DNA from: Whitmania pigra
Taxonomy: Eukaryota; Annelida; Clitellata; Hirudinida; Haemopidae
NCBI GenBank assembly: GCA_021613335.1
Contig: JAJTWR010000296.1
Location: 204,501-268,500 of the forward strand
Direction: 5' to 3'
DNA length: 64,000 bases
This document shows positions 51,319 through 63,108 of this stretch, piece by piece (position 1 is the stretch's first letter; each line of letters starts with the position of its first letter). The position numbers were made by a program, and so were the translations under genes. The notes under the pieces are model-generated. The model searched no databases and was not told the origin of the DNA. It saw only the letters and a program-made list of their open reading frames with translations.

Positions 51319-54300
51319 ATGTTTGATGACCAAATGGCTGGGAATAATAAGGGAACCAATTGGTCTTTCGTGGTTAATCTTGCCAACAGCATCATCGGAG
51401 TTGCAGTTTTAGCTTTTCCATTGTGTTTCAAGCAGGTCAGTGAGACAATATTTGTATCTTGTTCAATGTCATTAGTTATTTTTTATTTTATTTAAGTGTG
51501 GCGTTGTTCTCGGACTACTTCTGTTGAGTGGTTGTGCCTGTTTAGCTTACACGTCATGTTGTCTGCTTGCAAAAGCTGCATCAGTAACGAAAAAAAGATC
51601 TTACGAATACTTGGGTAAGTCTTAGCTGAAAAGCAAATTTAATGGTTTCATTTTAACATTTAAAGAGACTAATGAACATTTATTTTGAAGCCTTTCACAT
51701 ATTTGGTTCAAGTGGAAAGCTTATGGTAGAAATATGGTGAGTTACATGACTGTAACTTGCAGAAATAACTTTACACGACAAATAAATAATTGTTTAAAAA
51801 GTTCTGCAGGATTGCTCCTCGGTACTCTCATCGCTTTCTTCGTCATCATCGGTGACATTTGCCCTGAAATATTATCTGAAATACTTGAAATACAGGTCTT
51901 GTTATAGTCGATGGAGGTCTAGTGATAAGAATGTGTAATAATAAAAATTAAAAATTTCTTTTTTAACAGAACTCAACCCAATTGAGGACTAGTGTGTTGA
52001 TGACATTGGGGTTTCTAGTCATCCTCCCGTTATGTATGAAATCCAACCTGGAGAGCATAAGCAACCTCAGTACCATGTCCCTCGTCTTCTATTCCCTGTT
52101 CGCCATCAGAGTAAGCGATGTTCAGAACTGTTTTCATCCATGATGATGATGAAGCAGGCTAATCACGTTGTCAACTTCCAGGTCATAATATCCTCTTTGC
52201 ACCATGTTTCGACCGGAGAGTTTGTGACGGACGTCAAGTATTGGGACACGAGCGGAGTTTTTAGGAGTCTGCCCATCTTTGCGGTGTCTTACGCTTGTCA
52301 AATGTGTGTTGGCATTGTTGTTTGTTATTGTTTTGTAATCTTTTACAAAAAAAAGTTAAAGGTTTAATTTATTCGTCACCATTTTAACAGTTAATGTTAT
52401 TTTTTAGACAGTTGTTCCTGGTTTATCACTCGACGCCCGATATTTCCATCCCACAAATCGGAGGACTCGTCTGGCGAGCCATTTTGCTCAGCTCGACTAT
52501 TTACTTTGCAGTAAATTATTACTTTCAAATGTATTTTAATTTTTTATTTATTAGAGTTTATTTGTTGACTTTACAAGTCAGAATTAAGTTCTCAAACGAA
52601 AGTAATTATTATTAATATCTTTTCTAAAAATCCTTAATTTAATTTTTTTTTTAAACATCTCATTTGTCGAGCTATCAATTCGTGCAGGTTGGTTACTTTG
52701 GTTACTTGGCATTCTACGACAAAGAGGTGAGCGGTGACATCATGATGAACTACGAGACGACGGTCGTGACGGGCCTCATTAAGTTGGGCTTTGTATCCAG
52801 TACCATCCTCAGCTTCCCGCTGGTGGTTTACCCCTGTCGGTGCAGCCTCTACACCCTCATATCCACGAAAGTAGGTCCCCATAAAAACAACTTGTGTTCT
52901 GTGTTTTCTGTAGTTTTGTCCTTTCACATTCATTATTCAAATATCACTTGTTGTTGATTAATTTTTTCACTCAAATTTTATTTTTATTATGCAAATAATG
53001 TTCAATGCACATTGAACATGGATGTCTACTTGTAATTAAAAGCCTTCTCGTTATTTCTCCTAACTGAGCCATGCAATGCATCGTTACATTATCGCATTCG
53101 TTGTGTTCGCACAGTGAGGTTAGCTGTTATTCAAATGTCTCCTTCATTTTCTTTCTTCAAGGATGGCAGTAGTCGCTGCAGTGATGATGATGATGATAAT
53201 GATAATGAAGAGGTATTTTTGCGGTTGTTTTAGAAGGATTTGCTTGTTTCATTTTGGAGTTCGCCTTTTTGGATAGCCTCACCACGATTAGGCTTGCTGC
53301 TTCAATTCAAGTTTTTCGTCTTTCTCAACCTCAACAAACTCTGACAATTGTTTTTGCTTGGAAATTTGACTTTCACATAACATTCAAAAGTTTAGCGTTA
53401 GACAGACATTCACAATATTTTCAAATATTCTGCAGTGTCCCAGAGTTGCATTTTGAGGTTGAATTATTTGTTTTTAAATAATGGCACCTGAGAGATTCAG
53501 TTCTGACATTTTAACTCCAGAAAATCATGCATCGTTATGGATAAAAATTAAATTTAAATTCAGCTTTCAAATTCTTTCAATTGCATTCTTGTGAATGTGG
53601 GTCAATTTTGATTGGCAACAAAAACGTTTTCAAATTTCAGAATCTCCATGAAAACTTGGGAGGTACCGTCCACATTCCATCGAACTTGTTCAAGTACATC
53701 ACCTGCTTCATCGTATTACTTACCCTCATTGTTGGCATCTTAGTTCCTAAAGGTTTTAAACGTTTGCCTAATTTTTACTTCTTTCGTTACTCGATAAAGT
53801 GTACTCGACTAACTTGATAAATGCATTTGCCACTCAAGCTTTGTCGTAGGTTTGCACAAAGACGAGTTATCATGCTTATCATTGATTATACAGGCACTAA
53901 TACTGTAAAAACATTTTAATGTGTGGGCATGCAATAACAACAATTGCTAAATTATAAGGTTTATATCTTTAAATCAAAGTTCAAACTCAGAGCAACATCT
54001 TCTTGTTGTTACAGTCGAGTTTGTGTTGGGTATTATGGGCTCGACTCTCGGATCTATCATCTGCTTCGTTTTCCCTGCAATCATGTTCCTAAGAGTGGTA
54101 TCCAAGGATACTCCAGTGAATATGTTCATTGCGAAGGTATGTTCATTCTGAATGCATTGTGTTGCTTCAGCCCATCACCTGATAATTAATAGTAATGGCA
54201 ACTAAATGTATAGCGAAAAAGATTATTGACCAAGCAATTATTCGACATTTCGTTTACATTCTGATTGTTATTTCAATTTTAATTTTAAAGGGATGCAACA

Positions 54301-55459
54301 CGAATTATTGGTCATTTACCAACAACATTTAACAATTATTTCAGGCTGTTCTTTTCTTAGGATTCCTGATTCTAGTAGTCAGTACTTGGGCAACATTGTC
54401 GAATGTTGACATGGAGACGCATCTGGTCGACTTGAATAGGGAAGTTGTTCATGACTCGGACAGCAGGTTTGACTTGCACAACAACAACGACGACGATGCC
54501 AAACATCTCTCCCCAGTCACTGCACCTCCAGGGATCGCTCAGGACATCCCTCTTGTCAAAAACAACAGCTGGACCTCAACAAAAACTGATTCTGTTGCGT
54601 TTAATGGTTTGTAGTCCAACAAAATGATATGATTTATTATGAATTTAGAATATATGATTTCATGATGTGTGACTTTTTAAGAATGTCATGAATGATTTTA
54701 TGACACTTCATTTCAGATGTCAAGCCAGGTGAAGTAGTCCGATCCAATCTTGCCGTCGACTTAGCAAATGCAAATCTAAAAAAACCCGACGGGAAGGCAG
54801 AAACAAAACGTCCTGATGACGGAAGCATCAAATATGTGATCAAGAGAGATGAACAAAACCAATCTCCAGCATTTGGAAAAGGAGACAAAGTGGTAAATGA
54901 ACCCGCTCCAGGTGGAAATTCTCCAAAAGATGGCGAGGCTGTCGGAGATTCGCAGCTCGAAAAGGACGAGCGCATGGAGATGGCCAACATGAAGAAACTC
55001 CTCAACCTTCCAAAACCTGAAAATGAACAAAACCAATTTGACTCGAATTTGACTTCCGTCACTTCAGAGCAGACGTCTTCGTTGCCACCACCATCATCTT
55101 CACCGTCGCCTGAAATAACTTCTGAGGTTTGTAAACAAGCAGAGTTGAAATTCGTGCATTCCTGTAGAGTTATTTAACTCAGGAGATTGAATTTTTGACT
55201 CTACAGGTGTCGCAAACAACTCCAGCAAGAACGAAGGGATTGATTTTGGATGCCTTGAAACCCAAAGAGGTTAGATCCATTCACTTGTTGTTTTTTAGCA
55301 TTTAAACTTGTTTTATATTTGTATTTGTATTAATAAATTTCATGTTAGTCCAGTCATGCATGTTCCTCATCGAGTTTGTTCTGCCAGGTGTATCGACACA
55401 AAACAGCAGAAAACGAAACACAAGAGTCAAGGAAAGAGAACAAGACTGTGAATCTTTAG
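51319..55459 (+). CDS. SLC38A10-like amino-acid transporter
   Basis: Fifteen exons: 51319-51435, 51497-51614, 51691-51736, 51811-51895, 51970-52110, 52182-52303, 52408-52510, 52688-52870, 53162-53212, 53641-53752, 54015-54136, 54345-54606, 54717-55126, 55207-55269 and 55388-55459. They encode 668 residues. The first ~430 form an AAAP-type transporter: VVNLANSIIGVAVLAFPLC (helix 1), CGVVLGLLLLSG, LPIFAVSYACQIQ, VGYFGYLAFYDKEV and LGIMGSTLGSIICFVFPA are SLC38 landmarks, closest to SLC38A10 because of the long soluble tail after the last helix (VLFLGFLILVVSTWATL). The tail (about 240 residues) is polar and Pro/Glu/Lys-rich, with no recognisable domain; human SLC38A10 has a longer one. The family predicts Na+-coupled or proton-sensitive neutral amino-acid transport. 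Exon 4 appears to contain a one-base frame disruption. AATAAA lies at 55497-55502, 38 bp past the stop. Confidence 0.9.
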
Positions 55460-55961
55460 GAAAATTCTCCTTTTATTTTGTACATACCACTCAAAAAATA
55501 AATCCTATCCAAGGATACTTTGAAGAGTCTGACAGCTCACAGGAACGAAAAACATTTAAATTTGTGAAATGATGAAATGTTTAATATTATAAACCACTGG
55601 ACCAACTGAACATTGGACCTATTGCCCAAAGGTGCATGTGGTAATGAAGCAAGCAGCAATATATTGTCATAAAATAATCTTTAATACCTACAAATATTAC
55701 CAAGCATTCTATGCATTGTACCCTAACTGAATCCTTGGACCTGCCAACAAACTTAATAAATTCAGCCCTTCTAAGGGGCAGTAACAAAATTATGGGAGCT
55801 TTCAAAAAAATTTTTGTCACCTAATCAATTATTCAGCTGAATGTTCATTTAATTTGTGTACAATTTTCTGTTCTACCCTCAATAAACTAGATTTCTTTTT
55901 GTATCATTCATTATTATAAACAAAGGTATCAAATAACATTTGGTAAAAACATGTTGGTGGT
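55460..55961. other. Convergent 3' ends of SLC38-like and taspase genes
   Basis: 500 bp between the two stop codons. It holds the transporter poly(A) signal at 55497-55502 and otherwise no coding potential. Confidence 0.6.
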
Positions 55962-58635
55962 TCATCGCGTTCTGACGGCAGGTATGGTGCAAACGTGGCT
56001 CCCCGCGGTTATCGATCTTCCTACCTCGTGGTCTTTGGGCAGAGATGAAATAAAAGCCTGCAACAAAACAACTGCTGCATTACTTAATCCCTTGCAGTTA
56101 ATGGTTAAAGTACTTGAAATTTTGTTATCACCTGGGGATGGGCATCTTCTGTGGACATAAAACCGAGACTCAGACTTTCGGTGGTGTGAATCCACTGAAA
56201 CTCCACCGTCACTGAGTTTTCTTCTGAGTGGGTTGCTCTGAGTGCCAAAGCTCCCCCCATTGGGTTATTTACATTCCTTAAGAAAGGGGAACCTATCAAC
56301 CAAGATTTGTGGTACTCAAAGATGTGTGTTTAACTAATGTGCTCTCGACATACCTATGAATTTGTTCTGAAAGCACGATATCAGGGATTGCACGGGCTCG
56401 TCGAGATTCTTCAAATTTTCCGCGCATTCCCTCGCTAGCATGGTCTTCACGAGGTGTTCTCCGCATCCTGTGATTTTTTAAAGCGACGGTCGAAACCAAG
56501 AATTAGAAAAATAAGATGATGCATGATACAAGTTGTTCCGAACGAATCCAAAGTTTCACTTGGATCTAACTTCACCTGATGTTGTGGTAGCCACTCCAGT
56601 TCCTCCGTCATTTTCTGCCCAACATCCACAACCGTAGAGAGCTGCCTGTTTTGCATGTGAAGTTGTACACATAGTTGAAGAAAAAAATGAAAAATTAGCT
56701 ACTAGCCACAGCATACCTGCCCCACTCTGCCTGGTTGTTTGAGAAGGATTCCTCCACTCGAAACTGTGCTGGCCACCCTTCCTCCACCATCCACGCAAAC
56801 CACCCCGATAGTGTCCAGCTTCTTCTCCGAGGATGACGAGCCGTCGCTCGTGATTTCCACTTCGAGTCCAATGTCACTTGCCTCCTGGGATATTAATAAT
56901 AATAATAATAATAGAAATAATAATAATAATAATAATAACTGGATGTTAAGCTTTAGTCATCCAAGACAACATTGTAAGTACCTGACTGTTGTAATTATTT
57001 ACATGAAAATTCTGGTCTGACTCAAGTTTGGCCATTTTACCAACTCCATTCTCTTCTTGAGAGATGAGTGCATCGTGGTACTCCAGTTTCCTCTTGTTTT
57101 TTATGTAAGACCTTCTCGAAGTATCTGAAAGTTTGTTAAAGAAGTAAGTATTGCTAGTGTTTTGAAAAAATCAAATGCTGAAGTTTCAAGTTTCAAGAAT
57201 GTTTACTAACTTCTGACAAAAATAATAATTACAATAATAATAATAATAATAATAATAGTAATAACAATAACAACAACGATAACAAAAAAAACTAATTTCT
57301 GACGAATAGCTTATAACCTGATATCAAGTCATCCTCGTCGACAATCTCAATTCCATTGTTCTCGGCCCAAGTGTGGGCTCCTTCACCAACCAACAAGCTA
57401 CATTTGAAAATGTCAGTCACATGATTGGTCAATTATCACTTAACTAATGCTCATTAACAAGTGTAGAGAAATATCAACTGATTAATATTCAGATTTAGAT
57501 TTTCAATTGTTAAAATGCAATTTTTAGACCTCCTATAAATTACCATGGTGGAACTCTTCCCAATGACATGTCTCCCTTCATTTGATGAGCCAAAATGTCT
57601 TCTGCCAACTTTATCGGGTTTTTGACGCCTATTTCAGAAAATCCATTAAATTAAACTCAAAATATCAAACAAATATCACCTAATTCATTAAATACATCAC
57701 AAATCAGATTAAAAATTAAGCACAGTTAATGAATTAACTAATTATACACATTAACATAAAATGTTTTAGCATCCTAACCTGAAACTGCACCAACAGCACC
57801 GAAAAGCAATGAATTTCCGTCCATTATGCTCGCATCGCATTCCACCGTTCCGGTCAAAGTGAGGTTCGACCCGAATCCAGCATTAGACCACTGAGAGTTC
57901 TGTAACGCAAAAGTAAGCTACAGTTATTTGAAGGTCAAGTAATGAGATTAAAACTATAATTACGAGCAAATGTTTATAATAAAAAATTTATTTCATTTGA
58001 ACATTTATTCAATAAATGTTGAACATCTCACTTCGAGGTATACTGTAGCTGCAACAATTGCTTCAAGAGCACTGTTTGTGGATTTGAGTATCTCAATTGC
58101 CTTATAATGACAAACAACAAATCATCAGTTAAAGAAATTTTACATCAAATAAGTACTCTATTACAGTTATAAAAAAAAAGCCTTAAAATTATGATATTCT
58201 TTCTAAAGTTATTTCTTAAAGTAATGTCTTAAAATTATCTAACCTTCCTACAAGCACTTTTACAAACAGCATTGTATGTTTCCCAGTTGATTGGAGAGTG
58301 ATATCCAGCACCTACAAACGAAGTATATGTGGCCTAATAATATTTGAATGACTGTGCATTTTAACCTTCCAGTTATTATGTAATGCAATGTAACAATCTT
58401 GAGTAATTGAGATGAATGCATGCTTTCGTGCCATTGGATGATAGATTAGACTTTTATTTTACAATAAATTGAATTTCCACGGGATTTTCATGAGTGTTAC
58501 GATGTACCATATGGTTTGGAAATGAATTTGGTCTTCAAAATTAATTAGAAGGCAATTCTTATAAATCGGTTATTAAAATGAAAAGAGAATGCTCATCCAA
58601 CCCATATGAACTCCTACAAAACCACTTCCAATCAT
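55962..58635 (-). CDS. TASP1: Threonine aspartase 1 (taspase-1)
   Basis: N-terminal-nucleophile protease of the asparaginase-2 fold that cleaves after Asp in substrates such as MLL and TFIIA. Twelve exons in transcript order: 58635-58602, 58311-58244, 58100-58032, 57899-57779, 57628-57544, 57397-57318, 57124-56982, 56884-56717, 56645-56576, 56467-56354, 56292-56132 and 56057-55962. They encode 402 residues (human 420). The start MIGSGFVGVHMGAGYHS matches the taspase N-terminus. SNAGFGSNLTLTG and ECDASIMDGNSLLFGAVGA are the substrate-pocket segments. The autoproteolysis site is SEKKLDTIGVVCVDG, with cleavage expected between Asp224 and the nucleophile Thr225. VSSGGILLKQPGRVGQAALY, GCGCWAEN, TSGCGEHLVKTMLARECA and WIHTTESLSLGFMS complete the beta subunit. 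All key residues are present, so an active enzyme is likely. The loop before the cleavage site is partly encoded by an exon next to an (AAT)n repeat. Confidence 0.95.
56898..56938. repeat. (AAT)n microsatellite in taspase intron
   Basis: Short AAT run between taspase exons 56717-56884 and 56982-57124, in an intron of under 100 bp. A second AAT/AAC run lies at about 57221-57290. Confidence 0.85.
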
Positions 58636-59155
58636 GATAAATTTGTAATTTAAAATAATGACCGTAATCTAAAATCTTATTTCATCGATACGAAATGTTT
58701 ATGTAATAAAAGGTAAACAAACGAAGACCGTACATACACAATATAATAATAAACAATTATTACCAAAAATTAATTTTTAGAATAACCAAGAATTAGTTTT
58801 AAAAAAACTAATAAAATTCAGATATATGCTTAAAAAGAGCCCATAAACGTTTTTAATCATATTAATCCTAAACCCATAAATCGCCCTCGTCATTGTCCAG
58901 ACTCCTCCTGAAAGTCGAACCTTGCTGGGGACTCCGGCAGAAATTCTGGGCCCTGGAAGAGCAGCCACAGACCATCTGGAAAACAATTTCAGAGCCCCAA
59001 TTGCTAACGATATTGACTTGAAATTAAATAACAAATCTCTAAAAAAAAAACATTTTAAAGTTGTTGAGAGTAATTAATGTTAGTATAATAAAAATAGGAA
59101 GTCAACGTTATGATTTAAAATAAACTTTTATTACATTATTAATGAAATAAAATTC
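58636..59155. other. Spacer between taspase gene and PABPN1-like cluster
   Basis: AT-rich. A minus-strand open frame at 58777-59034 lacks any family signature and is not called. It should contain the taspase promoter. Confidence 0.5.
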
Positions 59156-59390
59156 TTAATAAGACCTTGTGGCATTAAACCTTCGTGGTCTTTGCGGCTC
59201 GAACCTTACCAATTGTACTCCGAGGTTCCTAGGGGCCATCTGGTTCACAAGACCATGGGCTCTAAACCCTAGTGGTCTGATCATGATCTCTCCAAGTATT
59301 CTTGGAACTCGACGAAGCATCTTCCCGATTGAGGGTCGATTGGTGCTCGAAATGCCATTGAAATGAGTTTCCAATTCTTGAGCTGTGGCA
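59156..59390 (-). pseudogene. Internally deleted PABPN1-like copy
   Basis: A short frame in which ATAQELETHF, the start of the RRM, jumps directly to GISSTNRPSIGKMLRRVPRI, the segment after the RRM. It then runs to the family C-terminus (NLGVQLVRFEPQRPRRFNA). Almost the whole RRM is missing, including RNP1, and so is the N-terminal region. The remaining sequence is clearly homologous to the copies at 59535 and 62193, including the flank after the stop. It cannot bind RNA through an RRM and is most likely a relic. Confidence 0.85.
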
Positions 59391-59534
59391 CAAATTATGA
59401 AATTGTTTTTTATTTTTAAAACATATTCGAATCACCACAAATGCTTTAAAGCAAAACATAAAAAATGACATAATTTCTAATAATAACATGTTAGACAAGA
59501 CTTTTGTTACAATATTAACAAAACACATAATCTC

Positions 59535-60176
59535 TTAGTAGGGTCTTCTGACATTAAATCTCCTTGGTCTTTGGGCTTTGAAACCAACCAATTGCACTCC
59601 GAGGTTCGTAGGAGCCGCGAAACCATGGGTTCTGAAGCCATTTCCTCGAGGCCTGATAATCACTTCTCGAGGTGCGTAACCAGGAACATATCGAATTCTC
59701 GGGATGCGACTAAGAAACTTCCTGATTGGGGGTCGATTGGTGCTCGAGATGCCGGGTGTGTTTGATCTTTTTGCTAAAACCTGAATGATTCTTCCACAAA
59801 ACAAGGAGCCATTAAGAGCCAAGGCGGATTCGACAGAGGTTTGTTCACTGAATTCAATGTAAGCAAATCCCTTTGGATGTCCTGTGAACTTGTTGCACTG
59901 AATGGTCAATCTTTCAATCCTTCCACAGTCATCGAAATGAGTTTCCAATTGTTGAGCCGTGGCAGTGTATTCAACATTTCCGACCCAAATTGACTTCAAA
60001 TCCGAGTTTTGATCGTCTGTGATGTTCTCAGAAACATCCATCTGTGCCAAATCATCGTTGTTCCTTTCGCTGACGTCTGCTAAAAGTTCGCGGGTGTTAT
60101 TTTCTTTAAAATCCATCCCAAAATGTCTGTAACCTCCGAAGATGTTAGCATCTTCATTTGCGAAATTAAAGTTCAT
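59535..60176 (-). CDS. Intronless PABPN1-like RRM protein, copy 1
   Basis: 213 residues, no introns. An acidic, Asn-rich N-terminus (to about residue 60) is followed by one RRM (about 61-138) with RNP2 IWVGNV, RNP1 KGFAYIEF and the flanking signature CNKFTGHPKGFAYIEF. RSNTPGISSTNRP follows the RRM, as in nuclear poly(A)-binding protein 2. The C-terminus is Arg-rich with RPRG motifs. PABPN1-type proteins bind poly(A) and stimulate tail elongation; embryonic forms act in oocytes and early embryos. There is no poly-Ala tract or long coiled coil, so it is closer in layout to embryonic PABPN1-like. It differs from the copy at 62193 at only a few residues outside the N-terminus, so duplication was recent. 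Confidence 0.9.
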   Translation of the reverse strand: MNFNFANEDANIFGGYRHFGMDFKENNTRELLADVSERNNDDLAQMDVSENITDDQNSDLKSIWVGNVEYTATAQQLETHFDDCGRIERLTIQCNKFTGHPKGFAYIEFSEQTSVESALALNGSLFCGRIIQVLAKRSNTPGISSTNRPPIRKFLSRIPRIRYVPGYAPREVIIRPRGNGFRTHGFAAPTNLGVQLVGFKAQRPRRFNVRRPY

Positions 60177-60756
60177 GTTGCTGTGCTTTCGTTAATTCCG
60201 ATTCAAAGATTTTTTTTATGTTTATGTTTGATAATTTGTTAACAGCCTTCCTATCTTTGGACATAAAAAGACTCCGAATATAAAATATTGAATTGGTTAA
60301 TTTTTTAATTATTTTGTTTATTAGTTTTAATAAATTAATTGTTTTGTTTAGTAATTGTTATTATTATAAATAAAAATATATATACATATTATGCGAAGGA
60401 ATGTTAAATTTAAAAATTATTAACTAAATGAGCTAAATAATTAAATTTGTGATACAATGAACGATTTATTTAATTCAACACTAAATATTAAAAAAAAAAC
60501 GATATGCTTATTTCATTCGATGAAACAAAATTACATTTTTCGCATGCAGCAACTCTGAATGAAAATACAACTAGGTTAACAAATTTTATACTTGGAATTG
60601 TAATTTATCAATTGAGATCCGCTGTACACAGTTCTAGTATTTCACATATAGTTCTTTATTTAAATCTAATTTTAACAACATTGAATCGTTAGAAATAAAT
60701 CTTTTGAGTAGTTTACATATTTTAACACAAAATCTGGCAAACAAAAAACAACATAT
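60177..60756. other. Spacer within PABPN1-like cluster
   Basis: Very AT-rich, no gene recognised. Confidence 0.5.
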
Positions 60757-61371
60757 TTAGCAAGAGCCATGCACAAATGGAACCCCTGCGGTATTTCCAT
60801 TAAGCGCCACTAATTGCATGCCCGAGTTTTGAGGCACATGACCACTAGGTCCGTGGCCTATAAATGGCTGAACAAAGCCTGGATTTTGAACCGCATTACC
60901 AAAATCAAGTTTACGAACGGTTTTCATTTGGTGGAACTGCTTTTTAGAATGACGATCCGTCGTAGAGATTCCAGGAACGTTTGATCTTTTCGGCATAACC
61001 TGGATGGTTCTCCCACAAAACAGGGTGCCATTAAGAGACAAGGCAGATTCCACGGAATTTGGCTTATTGAATTCCATGTAAGCAAATCCCTTTGGGCGAC
61101 CTGTGAACTTGTTGCACTGGATGGTCACTCTTTCGACGATTCCGCAGCTACTGAAATAATCCACTAATTGCTGAGCTGTGGCATTATAGTCGACATTTCC
61201 GATCCAAATTGACTTCATATCCGCTTGAAGAGCCTGTTCATTGTAGACGCCAGTTCTAGCAACCAGGGCAGCTGGAGCAGGTGCTACTTCTGGAAACACT
61301 TCCATAGTGTTTTGTCCTGCTCTCGGGTCACAATGAAATCCACTTTGCAAACCAGAATTGCTGAAGTTCAT
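60757..61371 (-). CDS. Intronless PABPN1-like RRM protein, diverged copy 2
   Basis: 204 residues if started at the Met at 61371, which aligns with the MNFNFA start of the sister copies. The frame stays open upstream to another Met at 61473. One RRM has RNP2 IWIGNV and RNP1 KGFAYMEF, then RSNVPGISTTDR, which is actually nearer to the vertebrate PGISTTDR than the sisters are. The C-terminus is not Arg-rich; it is Gly/Gln/Asn-rich and ends in VPFVHGSC. RNA-contact positions in the RRM are conserved, so it probably still binds A-rich RNA with different partners. Confidence 0.85.
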   Translation of the reverse strand: MNFSNSGLQSGFHCDPRAGQNTMEVFPEVAPAPAALVARTGVYNEQALQADMKSIWIGNVDYNATAQQLVDYFSSCGIVERVTIQCNKFTGRPKGFAYMEFNKPNSVESALSLNGTLFCGRTIQVMPKRSNVPGISTTDRHSKKQFHQMKTVRKLDFGNAVQNPGFVQPFIGHGPSGHVPQNSGMQLVALNGNTAGVPFVHGSC

Positions 61372-61473
61372 CATACTTGAAAATTCTTGGCCTTTAAGTT
61401 CTTTTATAAGGTGCTTGGCTCTTGTATGTATTTTGAACCACACAGGACCGGTTATGAGCTGTTTTATTACCAT

Positions 61474-62192
61474 AAAAAGTCCATGGATTTTTATTATTCA
61501 AATTAAATTTATAATTTTGTTTTACAATTTTATTAAGACATATCCCATTAGATATCCAAAAAATAAAAAAAAATTCAAATTGTCAGAATATAAAAAACAA
61601 AATAGTTTTTATAAATGTTTAAATTAAATTGTATTGTTTATTATATATTTCACTAAATCAATTTCACTAAATTAATCAATCATGAATAAATATTTGTTTT
61701 TGTCATATTGGAAATTAAGTTAAGTTGAAGAGACAAAATATTAAAATGATATGCTTTACAATGTACGTCATCAACAAAAACAATATTGAAATGTAATAAG
61801 TTAAATTGGATGACATTGGGTGCTGAGAATAATCCAATATGGAATCTAAATGACGTAAAACGATTTAAAAGGGTCCTAGGAAATTTATTGAAAAAAGTGT
61901 TGTAATGATTCATCGGCTCGAATTCTTATGCGGATTTATTCCAATGCTAGTTACACAAATATGGACAACATGTAGATAATATTAAATTATAATATTAATA
62001 ATAATATTAAGAAGTTGTAAGTCTCTATATTTGTATATTGCTATTATTATTTAAAAAAATAATTTTAGTATGTTCAAAACGATATATTTCATTCTTTATC
62101 AATCAAAAATAAAAAAAACACATGATGCAACAACAAATCATCATAATTCAGAGACGTAAAACTTTTATTAGAATATTAATAATATCCAATTC
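61474..62192. other. Spacer within PABPN1-like cluster
   Basis: Very AT-rich. Only the conserved 3' flank of copy 3 (about 62155-62192) is recognisable. Confidence 0.5.
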
Positions 62193-62837
62193 TTAAAAAG
62201 GTCTTCTGACATTAAATCTCCTTGGTCTTTGGGCTTTGAAACCAACCAATTGCACTCCGAGGTTCGTAGGAGCCGCGAAACCACGGGTTCTGAATCCATT
62301 TCCTCGAGGCCTGATAATCACCTCTCGAGATGCGTAACCAGGAACAAATCGAATTCTCGGGATGCGACTAAGAAACTTCCTGATTGGGGGTCGATTGGTG
62401 CTCGAGATGCCGGGTGTGTTTGATCTTTTTGCCAAAACCTGAATGATTCTTCCACAAAACAAGGATCCATTAAGAGCCAAGGCGGACTCGACAGAGGTCT
62501 GTTCACTGAATTCAATGTAAGCAAATCCCTTTGGATGTCCTGTGAACTTGTTGCACTGAATGGTCAATCTTTCAATCCTTCCACATTCAGCGAAATGAGT
62601 TTCCAATTGTTGAGCCGTGGCAGCGTATTCAACATTTCCGACCCAAATTGACTTCAAATCGGAGTTTTGATCGTCTGCGATGTTCTCAGAAACATCCATC
62701 TGTGCCAAGTCGTCGTTGTTGCTTTCGCTGACGTCTGCCAAAAATTCGCGGTTGTTTTCATCTTCTTTAAAATCCATACCAAAATGATTGTTTTCTCTGT
62801 GGAGTTGAATATCTTCACTTGCGAAATTAAAGTTCAT
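62193..62837 (-). CDS. Intronless PABPN1-like RRM protein, copy 3
   Basis: 215 residues from the Met at 62837, chosen because MNFNFA aligns with copy 1. An in-frame upstream Met at 62912 would add 25 basic residues without a counterpart in copy 1. RRM with IWVGNV and KGFAYIEF, then AKRSNTPGISSTNRPPIRK and an Arg-rich C-terminus (FKAQRPRRFNVRRPF). It is nearly identical to copy 1 from residue ~35 onward, and the sequence after the stop also aligns (ACTTTTATTA...AATATTAATA), pointing to tandem genomic duplication. Confidence 0.9.
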   Translation of the reverse strand: MNFNFASEDIQLHRENNHFGMDFKEDENNREFLADVSESNNDDLAQMDVSENIADDQNSDLKSIWVGNVEYAATAQQLETHFAECGRIERLTIQCNKFTGHPKGFAYIEFSEQTSVESALALNGSLFCGRIIQVLAKRSNTPGISSTNRPPIRKFLSRIPRIRFVPGYASREVIIRPRGNGFRTRGFAAPTNLGVQLVGFKAQRPRRFNVRRPF

Positions 62838-63108
62838 GTTGATGTGCTGTTTTTGTTTATATCGAATTGCAATTTTTGTGATTCCTTGAAAATGGTCTGC
62901 TACCCGTTTCATTTATTACCTTAAAAAGATACCAAATATTATCAATTTAATTTTGTACTAAAATTAATTACCAATTAATTTTTAATTAAACTTTGTACTA
63001 AATAAAATGAAATTGTAATATAATAAATAGTTAAACATGTTTTTATTTTTGTTCCATTTTACCATTAAATAGTAAATTGTTTAATTTTATTTCGTGCTTA
63101 TATAGTCA

